From Citrifermentans bemidjiense Bem (GTDB lineage Bacteria; Desulfobacterota; Desulfuromonadia; Geobacterales; Geobacteraceae): a stretch of DNA of 64,000 bases. Within the stretch, counting starts at the first letter, position 1. Each line of letters starts with the position of its first letter. The position numbers and the translations under genes were made by a program. Below the pieces are notes generated by a model. It had not been told where the DNA came from. It saw only the letters and a program-made list of their open reading frames with translations, and did not search any database. Shown piece by piece: positions 55,334 through 64,000 of the stretch. The stretch spans positions 4,551,151-4,615,150 of the forward strand of contig NC_011146.1 in NCBI RefSeq assembly GCF_000020725.1, read 5' to 3'.

Positions 55334-56587
55334 TTAAAGAAAGGACGGAACGCGCTCGCCCCGGACCAGGTCCTCCAGCTTCTCCCGGTCGCGCACCACT
55401 TCGAACTTGCCCCCGTCGACCATGACTTCGGCGGCGCGGGGGCGGCTGTTGTAATTGCTGCTCATGGTGAAGCCGTAGGCGCCGGCCGACATGAATGCAA
55501 TCAGGTCGCCCTGACGGAAGTTCGGTATCTCGCGCTCTTTCACCAGGAAATCGCCCGATTCGCAGATGGGACCGACGATATCGCCTTCTATCACGCCGTC
55601 CTGGTTCCTGAAGACCGGCCTGACGCCGTGGAAGGAGCCGTAGAGAGACGGCCGGGCCAGGTCGTTCATGCCGGCATCCACGATGACGAAGTTTTTTTCC
55701 TCGCCTTTTTTAGTGTAGAGGCATTTGCCGACCAAAATGCCGGCATTGCCTACAAGGTTCCTCCCTGGCTCGAAAATTAGGTGCAGCCCGAGATCCTTGG
55801 TCTCTTCCTGGATGGAGGAGCCGTAATCCGCAGGCAGCGGTGGTGCTTCGTCATCGTACTGGATTCCGAGGCCGCCACCGAGATCGAGATATTTGATGTC
55901 GATCCCCATCCCCCTCACGCCGTCCAGGAGCCTTTTCAGCTTCTTGATGGCGTCGACAAAGGGAGAGACCTTGGTGAGCTGGCTGCCGATGTGGCAGTCG
56001 ATGCCAAGTATCTCTATGTTGGCGAGTCCCTTGGCGCGCTGGTACTGCTCCAGGGCGCGCTCAATGTTTATGCCGAACTTGGCCTTCTTCAGGCCCGTGG
56101 TGATGTACGGATGGGTTTGAGGGTCGACGTCCGGGTTCACGCGGATGGCGATCCCCGCCTTCTTGCCGATACGGCCGGCGATATCGCTGATGCGGTCCAG
56201 TTCCTGCTCGGACTCAATGTTGAACATCAGTATTCCGCTCTCCAGCGCGTAGGCGATCTCGTCGTCCCTTTTGCCCACCCCGGAGTAAACCACTTTCTTC
56301 GGGTCCACCCCCGCGGCGAGCGCACGGTAAAGTTCTCCGCCGGAGACGATGTCGACCCCGCCCCCCAGGTTGATGAAGGTCTTCAGCACGGCGAGGTTGG
56401 AGTTGGCCTTGACGGAGTAGCAGATGGTATGAGGTGCCTGGGCGAAGGCATCGTCCATGGCCTTGTAGTGTCTTTCCAGCGTCGCCTTTGAATAGATATA
56501 GACGGGGCTACCGACGGCGGCGACAATATCCTTTATCGCCACGTCTTCTGCGAACAGCTCTTCACCTTTATATTGGAAATGATGCAT
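55334..56587 (-). CDS. lysA: diaminopimelate decarboxylase
   Basis: 417 residues, fold type III PLP enzyme: lysine in YSVKANSNLAVL, HIGSQLTKVSPF, GGGLGIQYDD, and active-site cysteine in PICESGDFL. It decarboxylates meso-diaminopimelate to lysine. It is the first gene of the lysine run, 116 bases before dapA; no dapF is in the window. Confidence 0.95.
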   Translation of the reverse strand: MHHFQYKGEELFAEDVAIKDIVAAVGSPVYIYSKATLERHYKAMDDAFAQAPHTICYSVKANSNLAVLKTFINLGGGVDIVSGGELYRALAAGVDPKKVVYSGVGKRDDEIAYALESGILMFNIESEQELDRISDIAGRIGKKAGIAIRVNPDVDPQTHPYITTGLKKAKFGINIERALEQYQRAKGLANIEILGIDCHIGSQLTKVSPFVDAIKKLKRLLDGVRGMGIDIKYLDLGGGLGIQYDDEAPPLPADYGSSIQEETKDLGLHLIFEPGRNLVGNAGILVGKCLYTKKGEEKNFVIVDAGMNDLARPSLYGSFHGVRPVFRNQDGVIEGDIVGPICESGDFLVKEREIPNFRQGDLIAFMSAGAYGFTMSSNYNSRPRAAEVMVDGGKFEVVRDREKLEDLVRGERVPSFL

Positions 56588-57139
56588 GTTCTCGTCCCCC
56601 TTAGATCTCTTTCAAAATCTACGGCGTAAACAAAAAAAGTCTTTATTTCTAACATACAAAAGATGCAGTTGTCAAAATTATTGCTCCCGGAAAGGGTTAA
56701 GAATTCCGGGGTTCACTCAGAGGTTTCCATTAAGAGAGGGGATAAGGCGACGACTGAAACAGTTTTTTACTATGTCCAAAAACAGCCTTGCTAAGTGTGC
56801 AATTTCCAATTATCTATCCACTATCGCCAGCAGAGAAGAATTCTTGGTTTCGATACCTTCCACTAGACCCTCAAGCAGTTGCTCCCCGACAGTCACTTCA
56901 CGTCGTTAATAGATTCTAAATAAAAGAGGACACGGCCTCCATTCTCCGGAAAATTAAACCGGAAGAGTTTGAACCCGCTCTGAGGGCCTCACTCGGTCAA
57001 ATTGCACAAAAATTAGGCTTTCAAAAAGGGGCCAAAAACCATCGATCTCACATCTCCCCAACCCACGGCTCACCTTTTACTTCCTCGTCCATTTATGGGT
57101 GCTTTTTGCTCATTAAAGGCAACATTAACAATTATTAAT
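56588..57139. other. 550-base region without a recognised gene
   Basis: AT-rich. It holds the lysA leader at its left end. At 56918-57139 a frame without a start codon could encode IKPEEFEPALRASLGQIAQKL-like sequence, perhaps the remnant of a lost gene. A plus-strand frame at 56586-56909 has no support. In related genomes parA/parB often follow rsmG here; they are absent. Confidence 0.4.
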
Positions 57140-57789
57140 CTAATTTCGCCCTATTATAACCAGCGATCTGGCGTCGCCGGTGCCGGGAAGGGCAAAATCT
57201 ATGATTTCGAGCACGCCGGCGCCGAGAGCGTCGAGTTTGTCCTTCGCTCCCTCCACCTCTTCGGCAGCGCTGCGGCCTTTCATGGCGACGATGCGTCCCT
57301 CCGGTTTCAGAACCGGCAGCGCCATGGCTACGAAGGAGGGAATGTCGGAGAACGCCCTGGAGACGACCCAGTCGAAGCTGGCGCCATACTCCTGCGCCAG
57401 CGTCTCCGCCCGCACATGCAGCGCGGTGAACCCCGTAAGATTCAGAAGCCGCACCGCCTGCTTCTGAAAACTGATCTTCTTAACCACGGCATCCACAGAA
57501 ACCATCTCCAGGTCCGGCTGCACGATCTTCACCGGGATACAGGGAAAGCCCCCGCCCGAGCCGATGTCGAGCAGGCGTCCCGGACAGCGCACCGCCTTAA
57601 GGAGACTCAACGAATCGACCAGATGCTTCAGGGCGATATCCTCGTCGCCGGTGATCGCAGTAAGGTTTATCTTCCGGTTCCACTTCTTGAGCTCCTCGGC
57701 AAAGAGGTTCAGGCTCTCCAACTGCGCCGAGTCGAGCTGCACGCCCAGCTCGGCAGCGCCCTTCTTCAGGAGATCTTTAGCGCTCTGTA

Positions 57790-57793
<4 letters not shown>
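57140..57793 (-). CDS. rsmG: 16S rRNA (guanine-527-N7) methyltransferase
   Basis: 217 residues. SAM-binding motif RLLDIGSGGGFPCIPVKI, RKINLTAITGDEDIALKH near the N-terminus and WVVSRAFSDIPSF. It methylates G527 of 16S rRNA. It overlaps the end of mnmG by 4 bases (ATGA), the usual arrangement. Confidence 0.95.
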
Positions 57794-59664
<1,871 letters not shown>

Positions 59665-59738
59665 AACCTTACTCCATTGATGCCTGAGACTTATTTACCG
59701 CAGAGGACGCTGAGGTCGCAGAGGGATTGAACCTGTAT

Positions 59739-59754
59739 TGTTCCACGTGGAACA
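59739..59754. promoter_or_regulatory. parS-like centromere site
   Basis: TGTTCCACGTGGAACA is a perfect 16-base palindrome matching the ParB-site consensus TGTTNCACGTGNAACA. Confidence 0.85.
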
Positions 59755-59838
59755 TTAGGCCTAACGGCGCAACCAGCGTGCGCTCACAGCGTGAAAACAA
59801 CGACTATGAATATCCTGGCAGCGTCACCCACCCCCCTA

Positions 59839-59861
59839 CCCCCTCCCGTCAAGGGAGGGGG
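59839..59861. repeat. GC-rich hairpin, copy 1
   Basis: CCCCCTCCC-GTCAA-GGGAGGGGG, flanked on the left by ACCCCCCTA. Inverted relative of the copy at 59965-59987. Confidence 0.7.
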
Positions 59862-59964
59862 CGTGCTACAAGCAGGTGGTCAAAAAAACACCAAGTAGAG
59901 CGTAGTGGGAGACAGCACGTACAGGACAACTCCCTCACAGAACGCAACCTATACTAAAAGGGTT

Positions 59965-59987
59965 CCCCCTCCCCTGGCGGGAGGGGG
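59965..59987. repeat. GC-rich hairpin, copy 2
   Basis: CCCCCTCCC-CTGGC-GGGAGGGGG followed by TTAGGGGATGGGG, the complement of the left flank type of copy 1. Confidence 0.7.
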
Positions 59988-60098
59988 TTAGGGGATGGGG
60001 GAAGTAGCCACAGCTTCCCACGTTGCAGACTTCACTGTACCGTATCCTTCATATCGTGCTCTGGAGCCAGCAAACTATTAGCATAGGTTCAAAAGCTA

Positions 60099-60114
60099 TG
60101 TTCCACGTGAAACA
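60099..60114. promoter_or_regulatory. parS-like centromere site
   Basis: TGTTCCACGTGAAACA, one base from a perfect palindrome and a classic ParB site. It lies 345 bases from the first copy. Confidence 0.88.
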
Positions 60115-60159
60115 AACTAGAAATACTGAACCATCCCGTGATGTTACACACTAATATAT

Positions 60160-61527
60160 CTACTTCCCAATACAGAAGCTGGAGAAAATCCGGTCCAGTA
60201 CGTCGTCCGCCGTAGTCTCGCCGGTAACCTCCCCTACCGCGTCCAGCGCATCGCGCAGATCGACGGGCAGAAGCTCCATATTCACCCCCGACTCCAGGTT
60301 CGCTACGAACGATTGCAGCGACTCCCTCGCCTTCAAGAGCGCATCGCGATGCCGCGCCTTGGAGAGGGCTACAAACTCCCGGCCGTCTATGGCGTGCCCG
60401 TGCATGAAGGCGTTAGTGATGGCGTCACGCAGTTGAGGGACACCGTCTCCAGTGTGGGTGGAGATAGCGACCACCGGAGCGGAGCAGCCAGATGGAAGGT
60501 CTACCGCCAGCGGCAGGTCGGACTTGTTGCGCACCACGATGCAGCTCTTCGATCCGATTGCCTCCAGGATGGCGGCGTCTTCATCCCCGAAAGCGGACGA
60601 CCCGTCGATGACAAAAAGAACAAGGTCCGCCTTGGGAATACGGTCCAGAGAAAGGCGCACGCCTTCCTGCTCTACTTGGTCTTCCGACTCGCGGATCCCG
60701 GCAGTGTCCAGGAGCTTCACCGGTAGGCCGTTTATGTTTACGACCTCCTCGATGAGGTCCCTGGTGGTGCCGGGAACGGAGGTGACTATGGCGCGTTTTT
60801 CCTTCAAGAGCGTGTTGAGCAGGCTCGACTTTCCTACGTTCGGCTTGCCGGCGATGACGACGGATACGCCGTCGCGAAGCACCCTCCCCTCGTCGAAGCC
60901 GGCTATCAGGGCGTCGAGTTCAGCCAAAGCGGGGGCCACTTTACCCAAGACGTCGGTCTCTACTGCGACATTCACGTCATCCTCGGGGAAGTCGATCAAC
61001 GCCTCGACATAGGCCAGCGCGTAAACTATCCCCTCTTTCACCGTTGAGATGCGCTGCGACAAGAGCCCTTCCCGCTGATGCTGGGCCAGTGCCAATGACG
61101 CATCGGTACGGCTGGATATGACGTCCATCACGGCTTCTGCCTGCACCAGGTCGATGCGCCCGTTGAGGAAGGCGCGCTTGGTGAACTCGCCTGGCTCAGC
61201 CGGGCGCGACCCTTGGGAGATCACCAGCGCAAGGATGCGGGAGACAACGAGGGTGCCGCCGTGGCACTGTATCTCGACCACGTCCTCGCGGGTGTAGGAG
61301 TTGGGCGCCTTCATATATACAGCCATGGCCTCGTCCACCAGGTCGCCGGTTCCGGGCTGTACCACTTCACCATAAGAAAAACGGTGGCTTTTTAGGCCAC
61401 CGTTCGATTTGGCGTTGAAGATGCTCCGGGCGATCTGCAGAGCTGCGGGGCCGCTTATCCTGACGATCCCGATGCCGCCTTCCCCTACCGGAGTGCTGAT
61501 CGCTGCAATTGTGTCGCGGACATACAT
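60160..61527 (-). CDS. mnmE: tRNA modification GTPase MnmE
   Basis: 455 residues. N-terminal folate-binding domain (TIAAISTPVGEGGIGIVRISG), GTPase domain with GKPNVGKSSLL, DTAGI and NKSD, and the C-terminal catalytic CIGK. It partners MnmG in U34 modification. It follows yidC by 19 bases; the jag gene found between them in many bacteria is missing. Confidence 0.97.
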   Translation of the reverse strand: MYVRDTIAAISTPVGEGGIGIVRISGPAALQIARSIFNAKSNGGLKSHRFSYGEVVQPGTGDLVDEAMAVYMKAPNSYTREDVVEIQCHGGTLVVSRILALVISQGSRPAEPGEFTKRAFLNGRIDLVQAEAVMDVISSRTDASLALAQHQREGLLSQRISTVKEGIVYALAYVEALIDFPEDDVNVAVETDVLGKVAPALAELDALIAGFDEGRVLRDGVSVVIAGKPNVGKSSLLNTLLKEKRAIVTSVPGTTRDLIEEVVNINGLPVKLLDTAGIRESEDQVEQEGVRLSLDRIPKADLVLFVIDGSSAFGDEDAAILEAIGSKSCIVVRNKSDLPLAVDLPSGCSAPVVAISTHTGDGVPQLRDAITNAFMHGHAIDGREFVALSKARHRDALLKARESLQSFVANLESGVNMELLPVDLRDALDAVGEVTGETTADDVLDRIFSSFCIGK

Positions 61528-61546
61528 TTGCTGTACCTGATGCCGG

Positions 61547-63160
61547 TTAGTCTGCTACGGCTTTGTTGATATACATCTGCTGAGCGATGGTCAGCACGTT
61601 GTTCACCAGCCAGTAGATGACGAGGCCGGACGGGAAGTTCAGGAACATGAAGGTGAAGACGATGGGAAGCATGAGCATCATCTTGGCCTGCACCGGATCC
61701 ATGTTGGTCGGGGTCATCTTCTGCTGGATGAACATGGTGACGCCCATGATGATCGGGGTCACGTAGTACGGATCCTTGGCGGAGAGGTCAGTGATCCAGA
61801 GATAGAAAGGAGCGTGGCGCAGCTCGATGGAGTACATCAGCGCGCGGTAGAGTCCGAAGAACACCGGGATCTGCACTACCATCGGCAGGCAGCCGCCGAG
61901 CGGGTTGACCTTGTGGGTCTTGTACAGTTCCATCACGGCGCGGTTCATGGCGTCGCGGTCGTTCTTGAACTTCTCCTTCAGCTCAGTCATCTTGGGCTGC
62001 AGCTTCTGCATGTCCTTCATCGACTTGTAGCTCTTGTGGGTGAGCGGGAAGAAGACAAGTTTCAGGATGAAGGTGATGATGATAATGGCGATGCCGTAGT
62101 TGCCGGTGTACTTGTAAAGGAATTTGAGCGAATGAACCAGCGGCTTCGCAATGGGACCGAACCAGCCGTAGTCTATTACTTCATCCAGACGGTTACCCTG
62201 CAGCTTCAGGATGTCGAGATCCTTCGGGCCATAGTAGACGGCGTAATTGACAGCGGAACGCTGACCAGGTGCCACGGTGACAGTGGGCGAAACGATGTCG
62301 CGCTGAATGGCGTCATTGGCCGGGCGCGTGATGCGAACCTGGCTGATGCTCCCCTTGTCCGCGATGATGCCGTCCATGAAGTACTTATCGGCAAACGCGG
62401 ACCAGGCGATGTCCTTCCCGTACTGAACCGGGTTCTTGAGCAGGTTGTCCAGCTTGTCGACCTTCACCTTCCCTTCGCTGAGGGTCGAGGGTGCATGAAC
62501 TTCGTACCTCCCCTCCTTCTTCGCTTCAACGACGCGAGAAGTCTGCAGCAGGTGCACGGCCCCGGTCAGCGCCACATTCCCTGCGTTTTGTACTTCCTCG
62601 GTAAGGCCGATACGGTAGGCGTCGCCGGAGAAGGTATAGACCTTCCTGAAGGTGATCCCCTGCGAAGTGGTGGTGGTGAATTCGAGGGATCCCTTGCCGC
62701 CGTTCGTGACCTTGACCTCACCGGTGCTTGCGCTGTAAAGGGCGTCAGGGGAGAGGCCGAATTCCCGGGAGTCGCTGAGAAGCGCATAGCGGTTGGCTGC
62801 GGTCTCGTTGACCAGAACGATGTCCTTTCCCTGGGGGCCGACAGTCTCCTTGTACTTCTTGAGGACGAACTTTTTGAGACCGCCCCCCTGGGTGGAGAAC
62901 ACGGCGGTGTAGAGATCGGTGTCGACGGTAACATCCTTGGCAACAGCTGGCGCCTGCCCCGCCTGGGGTGCGGGCGCAGCGAGGGGCGCGGTGCCTGCGG
63001 TCGGTGCAACTGCCGCCGGTAAAGCAGGAGCGGAGGCGGAGCTCATGGCTGCCTGTTTGGCGCCTGGCGCAGTTAGCGGTTTGGGCGTCGGGAAAATGAA
63101 AGAGTAAGCGTAGAGGACCCCGATGGAGAGGAGTACCGCTATGATGAGACGTTTTTCCAT
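61547..63160 (-). CDS. yidC: membrane protein insertase YidC
   Basis: 537 residues. N-terminal helix (LIIAVLLSIGVLYAYSFIF), an Ala/Pro-rich linker (about 25-75), the periplasmic beta-sandwich P1 domain, and the conserved five-helix insertase core (YGIAIIIITFILKLVFFPLTHKSYKSMKDMQKLQP onward). It inserts proteins into the inner membrane alone or with SecYEG. Confidence 0.97.
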   Translation of the reverse strand: MEKRLIIAVLLSIGVLYAYSFIFPTPKPLTAPGAKQAAMSSASAPALPAAVAPTAGTAPLAAPAPQAGQAPAVAKDVTVDTDLYTAVFSTQGGGLKKFVLKKYKETVGPQGKDIVLVNETAANRYALLSDSREFGLSPDALYSASTGEVKVTNGGKGSLEFTTTTSQGITFRKVYTFSGDAYRIGLTEEVQNAGNVALTGAVHLLQTSRVVEAKKEGRYEVHAPSTLSEGKVKVDKLDNLLKNPVQYGKDIAWSAFADKYFMDGIIADKGSISQVRITRPANDAIQRDIVSPTVTVAPGQRSAVNYAVYYGPKDLDILKLQGNRLDEVIDYGWFGPIAKPLVHSLKFLYKYTGNYGIAIIIITFILKLVFFPLTHKSYKSMKDMQKLQPKMTELKEKFKNDRDAMNRAVMELYKTHKVNPLGGCLPMVVQIPVFFGLYRALMYSIELRHAPFYLWITDLSAKDPYYVTPIIMGVTMFIQQKMTPTNMDPVQAKMMLMLPIVFTFMFLNFPSGLVIYWLVNNVLTIAQQMYINKAVAD

Positions 63161-63178
63161 GAAATTCTCCTGAAGAGA

Positions 63179-63391
63179 CTATTTAACCGGATCGTACCCC
63201 CCCGGATGAAACGGGTGGCACTTCAGTACACGAGCGGCCGTCAACCACAACCCCTTTACGGGACCGTACTTTTCCAATGCTTGTAAGGAGTAATGCGAAC
63301 AGGTAGGGTAAAAACGGCAGGAAGGGGCCTTGAGTGGAGAGATGAACCTCTGGTAGAAAACTACAAGGCCTATGAATATCTCTTTAAGCAT
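63179..63391 (-). CDS. yidD: membrane protein insertion efficiency factor YidD
   Basis: 70 residues from ATG 63391 ([19 protein letters not shown]), with the family motif [15 protein letters not shown] and [12 protein letters not shown]. It overlaps the end of rnpA by 8 bases. It assists YidC-dependent insertion at the membrane. Confidence 0.94.
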   Translation of the reverse strand: MLKEIFIGLVVFYQRFISPLKAPSCRFYPTCSHYSLQALEKYGPVKGLWLTAARVLKCHPFHPGGYDPVK

Positions 63392-63734
63392 ACTTTTTTC
63401 GCAGCCGCCCGAAGGCGGCTGCGAGCTCTGTTGAAATCTGGTGAAAGTCAAGCACGTCGGCCCCTTTCTTGGCAACGATGTTGATGTCAGCCGAAATAAA
63501 AAGAGACTTGTTCTGCCTGTAAAACTCCCGTAGCCTTCTTTTGATACTGTTTCGGACTACGGCGTTCCCTACCTTCTTGCTCACGGTAAACCCAACCCTA
63601 GTGCCCGTGCCTTCATTTGGTTTCAACAACACAAGGAAGTACTGCGTATGCAGCTTCGATGCGCCTTCGTTGAACTGCAGGAACTCGGGACGCCTTAGAA
63701 GGCGTTCGGCCTTGGGAAAATTAGAGCTGGTCAA
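63384..63734 (-). CDS. rnpA: ribonuclease P protein component
   Basis: 116 residues with the RNR-type signature [19 protein letters not shown] and the N-terminal [11 protein letters not shown]. It binds the catalytic RNA of RNase P for tRNA 5' maturation. It begins 9 bases after rpmH. Confidence 0.95.
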   Translation of the reverse strand: MTSSNFPKAERLLRRPEFLQFNEGASKLHTQYFLVLLKPNEGTGTRVGFTVSKKVGNAVVRNSIKRRLREFYRQNKSLFISADINIVAKKGADVLDFHQISTELAAAFGRLRKKYA

Positions 63735-63743
63735 ACAGGAAAA

Positions 63744-63893
63744 CTATTTGGTGGCGATGCTTACGGAAAGACGCTTGCGCCCTTTGGCCCTTCTCCTCTT
63801 GATGACGAGACGGCCGTTCTTGGTGGCCATACGTACCAAGAAACCGTGGGTTCTTTTCCTGGAGGTGTTGCTGGGCTGGAAGGTTCTTTTCAT
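63744..63893 (-). CDS. rpmH: 50S ribosomal protein L34
   Basis: 49 residues, too short for many ORF searches: [18 protein letters not shown], then [10 protein letters not shown] and a strongly basic tail ending SVSIATK. Exact family length. AAGGAG precedes the ATG. First gene of the operon running to rsmG. Confidence 0.97.
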   Translation of the reverse strand: MKRTFQPSNTSRKRTHGFLVRMATKNGRLVIKRRRAKGRKRLSVSIATK

Positions 63894-63949
63894 CTTTATC
63901 TACTCCTTAAACGTTATGGTAATCAGTACTTTTAAAGGCAAGTGTCGAA

Positions 63950-63977
63950 CTTAAACATAATCGACAATCTATGTCAA
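63950..63977 (-). promoter_or_regulatory. promoter of the rpmH operon
   Basis: On the minus strand TTGACA (63972-63977), 16-base spacer, TTTAAG (63950-63955), about 57 bases before the rpmH ATG. No DnaA boxes are seen in the remaining bases. Confidence 0.6.
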
Positions 63978-64000
63978 GGTGTTTTTACAAGGCCAAGTTT

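Larger units (their letters stand above)
59665..60159. other. mnmE-mnmG intergenic region with parS sites and GC-rich hairpins
   Basis: 495 bases without a gene. It contains two parS-like sites, a CCGCAGAGGACGCTGAGG repeat next to mnmG (59700-59727), and two GC-rich hairpins in inverted orientation. Both hairpins have stem CCCCCTCCC/GGGAGGGGG (59839-59861 and 59965-59987). Confidence 0.7.

Overview
The window looks like chromosomal DNA from a high-GC Geobacter-type bacterium (Desulfuromonadia; Geobacter, Citrifermentans or Geomonas). The reasons are many multiheme c-type cytochromes, two PpcA-type triheme periplasmic cytochromes, the complete gene order of the Geobacter ext (extHIJKLMNOPQS) selenite/tellurite-reduction cluster, a PEP-CTERM protein and a DapL-type lysine pathway. 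The right end is origin-proximal: rpmH-rnpA-yidD-yidC-mnmE-mnmG-rsmG read leftward, with two parS-like sites between mnmE and mnmG.

Layout. 1-6.1 kb: a multicopper oxidase cut by the window edge, a tiny secreted Lys/Ala/Pro-rich protein behind a strong sigma-54-like promoter, bacteriohemerythrin, thiol peroxidase, a PEP-CTERM protein, an AI-2E-type permease and a thioredoxin-CcdA-like membrane fusion. 6.2-16.1 kb: a galactose block (UDP-galactopyranose mutase, a frameshifted GH2 glycosidase, GalT, a degenerate M24 protein, GalK, a GH1-RmlD fusion) and an opposing glycosyltransferase. 16.2-26.5 kb: the ext cluster on the minus strand, in two apparent transcription units. It comprises extH rhodanese lipoprotein, extI porin, extJ, and extKL pentaheme cytochrome with an in-frame TGA and a SECIS-like hairpin; then extM and extN (12 and 10 hemes), extO Rieske, extP/extQ split cytochrome b, and extS tetraheme. 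A LysR gene is divergent from extH.

28-45 kb: pyruvate:ferredoxin oxidoreductase and an MFS transporter; a respiratory module of tetraheme flavocytochrome c and porin, with a sigma-54 response regulator and a sensor kinase that has a periplasmic solute-binding domain; a FIST protein with a PAS histidine kinase; and a nuclease-helicase fusion. 45.6-52 kb: two triheme cytochrome genes bracket a small operon of two paralogous two-cysteine proteins and a radical SAM/SPASM enzyme, which is interrupted by a poly-C frameshift. A DRTGG-type P-loop protein, a membrane-anchored HTH protein and a DJ-1/PfpI protein follow. 52-56.6 kb: lysA-dapA-dapB-dapL. 57-64 kb: the origin-side operon.

The most notable items are the probable selenocysteine multiheme cytochrome ExtKL, the unassigned radical SAM operon with its paralogous candidate substrates, two poly-C tracts (9 and 10 C) that each break a gene by one base, and a regulatory region with two palindromes and a -24/-12 promoter in front of the porin-flavocytochrome operon. 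Names come from motif recognition and gene order; no database search was run.
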